Assembly (NCBI GenBank): GCA_946811185.2
Contig: OX328112.1
Span: forward strand, 16,163,215-16,227,214
Length of the DNA stretch: 64,000 bases
Source: Hippopus hippopus
Taxonomy: Eukaryota > Mollusca > Bivalvia > Cardiida > Cardiidae
Reading direction: 5' to 3'
Numbering within the stretch: position 1 is the stretch's first letter; every line of letters starts with the position of its first letter. Below the pieces are notes generated by a model. The model had not been told where the DNA came from. It did no database searches and saw only the letters and a list, made by a program, of their open reading frames with translations. The position numbers and the translations under genes were made by a program. Positions 33,502 to 42,587 of the stretch are shown here, in pieces.

Positions 33502-35075
33502 GAAGTTGAGCCAATAGTGTAATTCATGAAACAGAAATTTTGAAACAGTCTGTACTTCATTATAAAATAACTAGTTAGGATAAGCAATTCATTTTCAAGA
33601 CCCCCTTTTGCCTGAAAGTTGGATTTAGTTTTAGTCAGTAGATTAGTAACTTGAGAGATATCACTTCTTCAAAAATGAAATGAGATACACTAGATCAGGC
33701 TACATGTGAAGAACAGCTGTTCTACTCTTTCAAAAGGCTGATCATCTAATTTGAGCCACACCTTTCTTTGTTGCTTGCAAATGCATTTCAAAATTTAGTT
33801 TAAAATGTTGTAATACAGTAAAGAATTTAAATGGCCAATTTGGTAATACAAGTACAAAAAGTGAGCTAAATCCTATGATATATTAGGTTAAGCAAGAACA
33901 CACGACATCAGAAATGCTAAATGTTTGGCCTATATAAAACAAAAACTTTTGTCACCTCAAGCTATCGTGCACCACAAGCCAATAATGTAACTAAAGACTG
34001 AATGCACCAATATAGACTATAATATGACAAGAAAGCCATGACAGCCTTGTATCGCTCCACTGGCTAAAACACAATGTGAGCCCAAACTGGCATTAACATT
34101 TATCTGTCATAAGTCTCTTTATCTATGGAATATTTTAACACTTAAAGCCCCTTTTGCAACTGAAGTTGCCTTTGAAGCCAGTGTGCAAAATGTCCTCTAC
34201 ACTGTCCTCTTTGCTGAAACACTCCAGACAAGAGCAACCTTCGCAATTACCTCCGTCATACTTGTACACTGAGAGTCTCCACTGGGTAAAAGAGAAATAG
34301 ACAAAGTCCATGGTTTTCACAAAACCAAGTTAACATCAAGAAATAAGAGGTCCTCAAAATGGTAACTCATGTCAAATGTCTATAACTTTGAAAAGCAGTT
34401 TTTTACAAGATTTCAAAAGACTGTGTAGCTGAAAAATTTTTTTCTTTGGCATATAAAACAGTGAAGAATTTTTGGTCTTAACCCTTTACCAAAACACAAA
34501 ATTCTGGATTTGTCCCATTTCAAAGCAACTGCAGACAATAAATTATGTGGTATAGCGTTGCCATCATCGTTCTGAATCAAACACATTTAACTATAAACTT
34601 CGAACTGAATTTTTATCTATGGAAAAACTTTTCACCAAGAAAATTTTAAAGGATACAAACCTTACCATGTAGGAGTAAATCAAATTAAGTATGCGGGATA
34701 AATGATAACAGCTTCCACAATAAAAAGTGAGTTGTTTCCCTTTAACCATCATTACAGCTTATGAAATATAGCACACTGGCAGAGAGACATAATGCAAGAC
34801 AGAAACTGGGCCATAACAAATACTCCCCAGCCTTTGGGCAATAGTGCTAGAAACATACATTTTATTAATCTGTTTTGTTCTAACAGAACTTATTATCACT
34901 GACCGCAAAAGAACTCTTAACAAAGACAAAAACAACTCCATATTCCTCAATCTTTTTCTGCCATAAAGGGATGTTTAAATCCTCTTTAAAGCCTCTCAAA
35001 CATTTGGCATTAGGTGTCCACCCTCTACAGGGTCCAACACAGCACAAGTAAACTCACTACCTCCTCCAACTGATG
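33502..35075. other. No gene; scattered TM1/TM2/Helentron-like scraps
   Basis: TM1 scraps at 33739-33812 and 34479-34545, a TM2-like scrap near 34140-34220, and a short Helentron-end scrap (ccttgtatcgctccactggc) near 34045. Nothing coding. Confidence 0.4.
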
Positions 35076-35222
35076 TTAACCCTCTGGCATGCAATCTTGA
35101 GTTTTACACAACCTTGATGAAGAAGGCTGGTCAGCAACATTTTTCTCCTTTTCCCACAAAGTTTTCAACAGCCATTTTTCTCAGTGTTTTCAAAACTTGG
35201 GATGGTTTGGGCAAAGGTTTAA
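35076..35222 (-). repeat. TM1 deletion derivative with two B ends
   Basis: TTAA at 35076-35079, end B (catgcaatcttgagtttta), half core (gcaacatttttctcc), then a second B-type end ('aacttgggatggtttgg'). Confidence 0.55.
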
Positions 35223-35389
35223 TTTCAATTTGAAAATCACATGCGGAAATCAAAGTTATTTATCGGAGACAGACCCTGAAACCAAGGACATGATTAGCCT
35301 TGAAGTGTGTGATTAAATGCATACTTCACGTAGCAATGCTTCCAAGAAATGGATAAAAATATTTTCGAGCAGTTGATTTAATGTTTCAC

Positions 35390-35765
35390 CTAACACAAAA
35401 AATTTTGATGCATCCTATAGAAAGCATTTGTTGATAACAAATCACAAGTGGCTAAAAAAAAAAAGTATCTGTCTTTGATAGAGAAAACATTGTAGGAAAA
35501 GGAGAAAATGCTTATTATCACCATTCTTTCCATAGCTATGTTTTCAAAAGTCTTCTTTCTTTAAGTAGTCAAAACTCAGGATTGTGTGGTAAAGCATTAA
35601 CTAATTCTTGGTAACCCAAATGCATTGTTTTTTTTACCAATTTTTCTCCCCTGGATACATCATTCAACATTCCCTGTGCTGGCATTTTCTCCTTTTCCCA
35701 CAATGTTTGTAAAAAGCCTTCTCCTTCAGGTCATTAAAAATTGGGATCATTTGGTAAAGAGTTAA
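35390..35765 (+). repeat. Two TM1 derivatives
   Basis: 35390-35600 is a worn plus copy ending 'gtgtggtaaagcattaa'. 35675-35765 is a core-to-end-B fragment ending 'ggtaaagagttaa'. Confidence 0.6.
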
Positions 35766-35838
35766 ATTACACACTGACAAAAGGAGACCTTGTACCCCCC
35801 CGCAAAATGCTTCAATTGAGACAACAGATGTTCAAAGC

Positions 35839-36067
35839 TTAACTCTTTGCCACACAATCCCGACTTTTAACGACCCTGAGAAAGAAGCCTTTTGAAAACA
35901 TTGTGGGAAAAGGAGAAAATGCTGGTAACCAGCATTTTCTCCTTTTCCCACAATGTTTTCTACCGTTCCCAAACCAAATTTCGATTTTTCAGTCACATTT
36001 ATTTTGTCATATGCAAATGTTTTCAATTTGGACCAGTCTATAATTTTGTTGTGTGGTAAAGAGTTAA
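35839..36067 (-). mobile_element. TM1 MITE, near-consensus copy
   Basis: TTAA at 35839-35842 and 36064-36067. End B is near-perfect, the 67-bp palindrome is perfect with central base A (gctggtAaccagc), and end A follows. It is a good reference copy for the family on this strand. Confidence 0.9.
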
Positions 36068-36170
36068 AATGCATATCACAAAATGTCTCCAAGGTCCAAG
36101 GGAGATTACTCTTCAATGCTAGAAAGCTGACATCTCAAACTTTTCTGCTGCATATCGCAAGTCTCTGGTA

Positions 36171-36404
36171 AACCCTAACAATTTAACGCATAATGCCGAC
36201 TTTCAACAACCCTGGCAAAGAAGCCTTCTAAAAACATTGTGGGAAGAGGAGAAAATTGTGGTAATTAGCATTTTCTCCTTTTCCCCCACAATGCTTTCTA
36301 CCCTATCGAAGAATAATTGCAACATTTGAGCCACACTGACATTGCGTCTGCAAATGCTTTTAATTTGTACAAGACTAAAATTTTGTCGTCTGGTAAAGGG
36401 TTAA
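36171..36404 (-). mobile_element. TM1 MITE
   Basis: Right TTAA at 36401-36404. The left terminus is rearranged (ccctaacaatttaacgcata). The palindrome has decayed at its centre. Confidence 0.75.
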
Positions 36405-36509
36405 CACAATCTCCATACTGTTGAAAAAACAATTTATTCTTATTCTTTTAATGTTTCTCTATAAGGAGTCAGTTAGACTTGTTCATTTTGGGCTCGGCAA
36501 CAAAAAAGT

Positions 36510-36882
36510 CCCATCAACTCTATACCAAACAACAAAATTTTGGTTGATTGATTGATTGATTGAATGGTGTTTAACGCCGCTTTCAACATTCTTTCAGTTA
36601 TATTGCGGGAGCCTGTGCACCTATCCATGCTTTCCCGGAGTTTCTTTAGCCAGTACTCTGCACATATTCTTTTTCAAGCCAATTTTGGTCTTGATCAAAT
36701 TGAAGGCATTTACAGACAACAAATTAAATGTAGCTCAAATGATGATTTCTGTCTCTGATAGGGTAGAAAACATGGAAAAAAAGAAAATGCTGGTTACCAG
36801 CATTTTCTCTTTTCAAACAATATTTTCAAAAGCCTTCTCTTTCAGGGTTATTAAAACTCAGGATTTAGTGGTAAAGGGTTAA
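36510..36882 (+). mobile_element. TM1 MITE split by a SINE fragment
   Basis: End A starts at 36510 (actctataccaaacaacaaa), is interrupted at 36541, and resumes at about 36682 (ttttggtcttgatcaaattg). The core and end B run to 'ggtaaagggTTAA'. 'attttggt' is duplicated at both sides of the insertion. Confidence 0.75.
36541..36680 (-). mobile_element. SINE 3' part inserted in TM1
   Basis: TTGA repeats, then 'atggtgtttaacgccgcttt', 'cctatccatgctttcccgga' and 'agccagtactctgcaca' are the 3' half of the SINE family at 53784. It is 5'-truncated relative to the 53784 copy, and the 8-9 bp flank duplication is consistent with retroposition. Confidence 0.7.
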
Positions 36883-37183
36883 ATCTATTTGTTACAATTT
36901 TTTGATACAGAAAGGACTACTGTTGAGAAAACAAAATTCATAAGGTAAGCACTGCTAAGTAATTTTTTTTGTCACAAACCAAAAACCATGAACAGATATC
37001 CCTTTCTAATCAAATAACTATGTAACTTCACTAACATAAACAAAATAGAGCACTTGTCATGCATATCTAAAACTGAGTTTTTCTACCACTTAGAAACTAT
37101 TAAACTTCATTGCACTTTCTCTGCACTTAAATCGATACAAAAAGCACTTATCTTCATAGCATGTTTATATGCCAAAAAAATAA

Positions 37184-37413
37184 CTCTTTACCATTATAAA
37201 AAATTTACAGACATTTTCATACTAAAAGCACATGCAGGACACAAGCAAAGATGGCTCAAACGATGACATTTTTACTTCATATGGTGGAAAACATTGCCAG
37301 AAAAGAAAAAAATGCTAGTCACAAATACCAGCATTTTTTTTTTCATATGCTACAATGTATTCAGTCTTCTTGCTCAGGATCATAGAAACATGTGATAGTT
37401 CAGTAATGGGTTA
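37184..37413 (+). mobile_element. TM1 MITE, worn
   Basis: End A (aactctttaccattataaaa), core with a split centre (gctagtcacaaataccagca), end B reduced. Confidence 0.6.
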
Positions 37414-37564
37414 AGAAAATTTTGTCAACTTGTTTCAAGAACCCATCTACAGTTATTTCCCTTTCTACGCTACGTTAGCATGTTGATTTTGTTACTTATA
37501 GACAAAATTTAGGCCTTGAAAACCAACATACAACATACAAGTGGTACTCTGGAAAACAAGGGGT

Positions 37565-37823
37565 TTAACCTTTTACCACATAATCTCAAGTTCAACAACC
37601 CTGGGAAAGATGTCATTTGAAAACATTCTGGACAAAGAAAAAAGTGCTGGTATTCAGCATTTTCTCCTCAATCAATGATTTCTGTATTTGATAGGGTAGT
37701 TAACATTGTGGAAAAAGGAGAAAATGCTAATAAGCAGCACTTTCTCCTTTTTCCCCCACAATGTTTTCAAAAGCTTTCTCTCTCAGGGTCATTAAACCTC
37801 AGGATTTCGTTGTAAAGGGTTAA
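37565..37823. mobile_element. TM1 fusion with two B ends and two cores
   Basis: TTAA at 37565-37568 and 37820-37823. The order is end B, core, then an A-side flank (tgatttctgtatttgatagg), second core, end B. Two copies of opposite orientation were joined with loss of both A termini. Confidence 0.7.
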
Positions 37824-38049
37824 CTCTTTACCACACAATCCCCAGTTTTAACAACCCTGAAGAAGAGCACTTTTAACAACATTGTGGGAAAATGGAGAAA
37901 AGGCTGGTATCAAGTATTTTCTCCTTTTCCCACAATTTTTTCAACCCAAAAAAAGACAGAAATCATCACTTGAGCCACATCTTAATTATCATCTGCAAAT
38001 ACTTTCAATTTGATCAAGTCCAAAATTTTGTCATTTGGTAAAGAGTTAA
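37820..38049 (-). mobile_element. TM1 MITE sharing its left TTAA with the previous copy
   Basis: TTAA 37820-37823 is shared with the neighbour; right TTAA 38046-38049. End B, core with decayed centre, end A. Confidence 0.8.
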
Positions 38050-38051
38050 CT

Positions 38052-38275
38052 TGTTAACACACAATCACGACTTGTAATCACCCTCTGAAAGAATCCTTTT
38101 GAAAACATTGTGGGAAAAGGAGAAAGTTCTGGTAACCAGCATTTTCTCCTTTTCCAACAATTTTATATCATTTCCAGTACAACTTTCAATTTCCGAGTCA
38201 TATTCATTTTGTCACTTGCAAACGCTTTCAATTTGGATTGGTCTAAAATTTCCTTATTTGGTACAGAGTTAATAG
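38052..38275 (-). mobile_element. TM1 MITE
   Basis: Starts at the TTAA at 38054-38057 with a shortened B terminus (cacacaatcacgacttgtaa). The palindrome centre is ggtaacc. It ends 'ggtacagagttaa'. Confidence 0.75.
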
Positions 38276-38387
38276 GGACTCTAGAAGGTTTGAGTGCCAC
38301 TAATCACGTACCAAATATAACAGAAGAAATAAGTCGCAATTACAATTACTGAGCATATAATATATCAAGAAAAGGTTATGCTTTTAC

Positions 38388-38608
38388 AAGATGACAAAAT
38401 GTTGGAGTCCTCCAAGTTTACAAAGCATACAAAGACAATAAATTAAAGGTGGTTCAAATAATGATATTCATCTACGAAAAAGTAGAAAACTTTGTAGGAA
38501 AAATGAGAAAAATGGTGGTTACCAGCATTTTCTTCTATTCCCACAAATGTTTTTAAAGGCCTGTTTTGTCAAGGTTGCCACAATACGGGATTGTTCAGTA
38601 AAGGGTTG
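38388..38608 (+). mobile_element. TM1 MITE, worn
   Basis: End A (gatgacaaaatgttggagtc), core (ggttaccagc), end B ('gggattgttcagtaaagggtt'). Confidence 0.65.
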
Positions 38609-38757
38609 TAGAGAAATTTGCCAATTTAACACCAAAAACAGTTCTGCTAACAATAACAAACATGACTCATAAAAATAGCACTTAATACTTCTAAAATATC
38701 TAAAAAAAAAAAAACATTGTCCCTTTGCACACCCTGCCTGGAATGCACTAGAAAGAT

Positions 38758-38982
38758 TTAACTCTTTACCAAACAAAATTTTTGACCAGTCCAAATTGAG
38801 AGCATTTGCAGACAACAAAATAAATGAGACTGAAAAACCAAAATTGTTTCGTGAAGGGTAGAAAACATTTTGGGAGAAGGAGAAAATTCTGGTTATCAGC
38901 ATTTTTCTCCTTTTCCAACAATGTTTACAAAAGGCTCTTTTCTCAAAATCGTTAAAGTGGAGATTGTGTGGTGAAGGGTTAA
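38758..38982 (+). mobile_element. TM1 MITE, both TTAA kept
   Basis: TTAA at 38758-38761 and 38979-38982. The core centre is ggttatcagc. Confidence 0.8.
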
Positions 38983-39045
38983 AGACAAAAAGTGTGATAG
39001 CATAGCACTAAAGCTCTAAACACAATACCTCTTGTAGATGACTGC

Positions 39046-39160
39046 TTTTTACAGATGACTTTTGAAAACAACATGGCAGGAGGAGAAATTGCTTTTAAGG
39101 AATAATATCTCCTTTTGCCATAATGTTTTTCCATGTATTCATGAATAAAAAATTTACTTT
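39046..39160 (-). repeat. TM1 core fragment
   Basis: 'gacttttgaaaacaacatgg' to 'cataatgtttttccatgtat'. Both ends are lost. Confidence 0.5.
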
Positions 39161-39244
39161 AAGTTGATAATCCAAAATTTTAATGGATGTTTTATATCCT
39201 TTCATCCCCTTATAGTTCATAATTATCTATGGCCTTGAAAGAAT

Positions 39245-39573
39245 TAGCTCTTCACCATGGACCCTTACTAAGAAAGCTTTTGAAAACACTATGGGAAAAT
39301 GAGAAAATGCTGGTTACAAATATTTTCTCCTTTTCCCACATTATTTCCTGTCTATCCAAACATAAATATTTTAGACTTTTCAAAATACAAAGTTGCTGCA
39401 GATGACAAAATAAGGTATGGGTCAAGTGACAAAAGTGTCTCTGACAGGGTGGAAAACATAATGGGAAAAGAAGAAAATCCTGGTTACCAGCATTTTCTCC
39501 TTTTCCCAAAATGTTTTCAAAAGGCTTCTACCTCAGGGTATTTAAAACATGGGATTGTGTGATAAAAGGTTAA
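39245..39573. mobile_element. TM1 fusion, two cores
   Basis: A short B-type left end and core (39245-39350) are fused to an A-type flank (aatattttagacttttcaaa), second core and end B, ending at the TTAA 39570-39573. Confidence 0.65.
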
Positions 39574-39798
39574 CTCTTTACCACACAATCCCGAGTTTTA
39601 ACAACCCAGAAGAAGAAAGCCTTTTGAAAACATTCTGGAAAAAGGAGAAAATGCTGGTAACCAGCATTTTCTCCTTTTCCCACAATGTTTTCTACCTGTC
39701 TGATACAATTTTCTACGTTTGAGCAACATTAAAATTGTCGTTTGCAACTGCTTTCAATTTGGATCAGTCAACCATTTTGTCGTTTGGTAAAGGGTTAA
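39570..39798 (-). mobile_element. TM1 MITE, shares TTAA on both sides
   Basis: TTAA 39570-39573 is shared with the copy on the left and 39795-39798 with the copy on the right. End B, palindrome with central A, end A. Confidence 0.9.
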
Positions 39799-40023
39799 CT
39801 CTTTACCGAACAGCAAAATTTTAGACTTGTCCAGATTGAAAGCACTTGCAGAGGACAAAAAAATGTCCCTCAAAATTTGAAATTTGTTTTTGGAAAAGGT
39901 AGAAAATATTGTGGGAAAAGGAGAAAATGCTGGTTACCAGCATTTTCTCCTTTTCCCACAATGTTTTCAAAAGGCTACTCCATCAGGGTCGTTAAAAGTC
40001 GTGATTATGTGGTAAAGGGTTAA
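39795..40023 (+). mobile_element. TM1 MITE, shares TTAA
   Basis: TTAA 39795-39798 and 40020-40023. End A, a perfect-looking palindrome with central T, and end B. Beyond the right TTAA, 40024-40093 is the terminal part of another minus TM1 (gccacatttgtcatctgcaa .. ttttgtcgtctgctaaagagtt, in part). This copy therefore inserted into a TTAA inside that older copy. Confidence 0.9.
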
Positions 40024-40317
40024 GCCACATTTGTCATCTGCAAAGGCTTTCATTTTGGGAAAGTCTAAAAATTTTGTCGTCTGCTAAAGAGTTCTGTAAA
40101 GTTCTTTTCAGCCAGTTGTTTACAGGAAGTAATGAACTAACATGTGATCTGATGGTTACACACTCAAAATGACCAAAATAATTTAAAAGAAAAGTCAGAG
40201 AATAAAAAAAAAATCAATCATCATAATCAAGTAGAGAGACTAGAAAATGATAAGAAAAATGGACCAATTTTATACTGTGAGCAATTTTTTCAAAAAAGAG
40301 TTCACTTTAAATTTTTT

Positions 40318-40530
40318 TACTCTTTTCCACATAAAAAAAATTGTAGACTGGTCAAAATTGAAAACATTTGCAGACTACAAATTTAATCAAGTTCAAAAGA
40401 CAACTTCTGTCTTTAAAATGGCAGAAAACACTGTCAGAAAAGGAAAACATGCTGGTAACCAGCATTTTCTCCTTTTCCCACAATTTTTTTAAAGGCCTCT
40501 TTTCCAAGGGTCATTAAAACTCAGGATTGA
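40318..40530 (+). mobile_element. TM1 MITE
   Basis: End A (aaattgtagactggtcaaaa), core with central A (ggtaacc, unusual for this orientation), end B cut short at 'actcaggattgatt'. Confidence 0.7.
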
Positions 40531-41380
40531 TTAAACAATTGCCAACAAATACATGATGACGCACAGAAGCAAGGACACTTAAATTTTGGTTCTTCTTGGT
40601 AAAAATCAATTTTGTCTTGTGCAATGCCAAACAATACTAAATGTCAAACAGTATAACACATGATTCTTTTTTGCAAACTTTTTTTATTATTCCAGCTTGT
40701 AGGAAAAAGCAACTAGCACACAGGCAACAGCTTGTTATTTAGCATACAAGTAATTTTCCAGATCTATTGCACATAAATTTTGTAACTTGTAGCTATGCTT
40801 ATTTTGCAAGAATTCAAACAAAGCTGAAAGTTTTTAGCTTTATTAATTTATAGGTAATTCTTTGCTACAGTAAAAGCATGGGCACTGCATGCAGTTGCTT
40901 GAATTTCAGTGAAGATTTCAAGTTGAAAAAGGGGCATAACTGTGTCACATACTTTGATGGTTGCCTGCTCCTGTTGTACGAGTTCCCCTTTCAATACTTA
41001 ACAACTAGCCCGAGTAATATTCTCAGTAATAACAGAGATATTATAAAATGTCAAAGCTTTTGCATGACAATGACGATGACACAGACAATGACAGGACAAT
41101 GACAATACCTCAACTTTTTTCTTTGAAAACAGCTGAGCTAAGAAGACAGAAAGACCTTTCACACTGAACCTTTTTACCTGGTAAAAATTCATTAAATATT
41201 AATTTTTTTTTTTCCATCTCTAAAAATACTTTTCAGTATCTGTCTGCAATCTACAGTACATGATTTTTATATTCATTTGTGAACACTGCCTCACAATAGC
41301 AAACTCTCCATATAGCATAAGTTTTCCTAGTCTCTCTATGTGTAATATTTTGATCTTACAGCAAACATCAACCTATATTT
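40531..41380. other. No gene; short GACAATGA tandem
   Basis: Contains a degenerate (gacaatgac)n stretch at about 41066-41106. The rest is unassigned AT-rich sequence. Confidence 0.4.
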
Positions 41381-41381
41381 T

Positions 41382-41634
41382 AACCCGTACCAAACAAATC
41401 TGTGTTTTAACCCTTTCCCAAACAAGGAAATTTCGAGTCTTTCAAATTCAAAACATCTGTGGACTACATTCTCAAAATTGGAACAAGTAACCTTTAGCTC
41501 TCTGATAGAGTAGAAAACATTGTGGGAAAAGGAGAAAATGCTGGTTATCAGCATTTTCTCCTTTTCCCACAATGTTTTCAAAAGCCTTCTCTTCCAGGGT
41601 CATGAAAATCAGGGATTGTTTGGTAAAGGGTTAA
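41382..41634 (+). mobile_element. TM1 MITE next to an end-B scrap
   Basis: A 24-bp end-B scrap (acccgtaccaaacaaatctg) is followed by TTAA 41407-41410 and a copy with end A, near-perfect palindrome (ggttatcagc) and end B to TTAA 41631-41634. Confidence 0.8.
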
Positions 41635-41635
41635 C

Positions 41636-42040
41636 CACCCTGAAGTGAAAGCATTAAAAAAAAACATTCGGGAAAAAAGGAGAATATGATGATATTCTAC
41701 CATTTTAAAGAGAGCCAATCATCCTATGAGCTACATTTAATTTATTGTATGAAAAAGTTTTCGATTTGGTCAAGTCTAAAACTCTGCAGTTTGATAAAAA
41801 GACAACTTGAAATATTTTTCTTTTTAACTCATTACCAACTGAACCAAGGTTGCAGCAGACAACTTTGTACAAAATCTCTGTTCAAATAATGATCATGAAT
41901 ACAGGACATAGACATGAATGCGTAAGACAACATTGTGGCAAAATGAGAAACTACTAAAAACATGCAATTTTTCTTTTTACCAATAATCTGCCACAGGATG
42001 GGGAAAAAAAAAAGAGGTCACCACAATAAGTAATGAGTTA
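41636..42040. repeat. Two worn TM1 copies
   Basis: 41636-41803 is a minus copy with decayed core. 41826-42040 is a plus copy with a long degenerate middle (cattgtggcaaaatgagaaa). Confidence 0.5.
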
Positions 42041-42063
42041 AATTTTTACCATATGAAACAATT

Positions 42064-42293
42064 TTAACCCTTTACCAGACGACAAAATTTTAGCCTCGTC
42101 CAAATTGAAAGCATCTGCAGACGACAATTTCAGTGTGGCTCAAATAGTGCAATCTTTCTTTGATTGGGTAGAAAACATTGTGGGAAAAGGAGAAAATGCT
42201 GGTTACCAGCATTTTCTCCTTTTCCCACAATGTTTTCAAAAGGTTTTCTATCTCAGGGTCGTAAAAACCAGGGATTGTTTGGTAAAGGGTTAA
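42064..42293 (+). mobile_element. TM1 MITE, reference-quality copy
   Basis: TTAA 42064-42067 and 42290-42293. Termini are CCCTTTACCA and TGGTAAAGGG, and the palindrome is perfect with central T. CCC../..GGG ends at a TTAA target are the hallmark of piggyBac-superfamily elements. A TM1 derivative (42294-42480) follows directly in the same orientation. Confidence 0.9.
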
Positions 42294-42480
42294 ACTAGTC
42301 CAAATTGAAAACAATTGCAACCTACAAATTACATGAGGCTCAAATAATGCTCAGAGAGTTGAGAACATTATGGGAAAAGAGGGAATGATGTTTGCCAGCC
42401 TCTGCTCCTTTTCCCACAATGTTTTCAGGCACCACTTTTCTCAGGATTGTTTACAAATGGGATTGTGTGGTAAGGCTTCA
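42294..42480 (+). repeat. TM1 derivative lacking the A terminus
   Basis: Starts inside end A (actagtccaaattgaaaaca) right after the TTAA of the previous copy. It ends 'gggattgtgtggtaaggctt'. This is the repeat nearest to the 3' end of the zinc-finger gene. Confidence 0.65.
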
Positions 42481-42554
42481 AAGTACAAGCTTACACCTGA
42501 GCCAAAAAACCTAAAATTCAACATGTGCCTTTTTGTCCCCTTTTTTTCTCATAA

Positions 42555-42560
42555 TTTATT
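42555..42560 (-). terminator. Candidate polyadenylation signal AATAAA
   Basis: Minus-strand AATAAA 27 bases past the stop codon of the zinc-finger ORF (42588-42590). Downstream sequence is A/G-rich. A 3' UTR this short is unusual, so a later signal could be used instead. Confidence 0.4.
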
Positions 42561-42587
42561 GATCATATACATGGTTTAAAGCTCCAA

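Noticed and set aside
39244..40093. CRISPR-like array (regular palindromic repeats of similar length)
   Set aside because: The palindromes are the centres of separate ~225-bp TTAA-flanked transposons in both orientations. Spacers are transposon arms, and the genome is eukaryotic.
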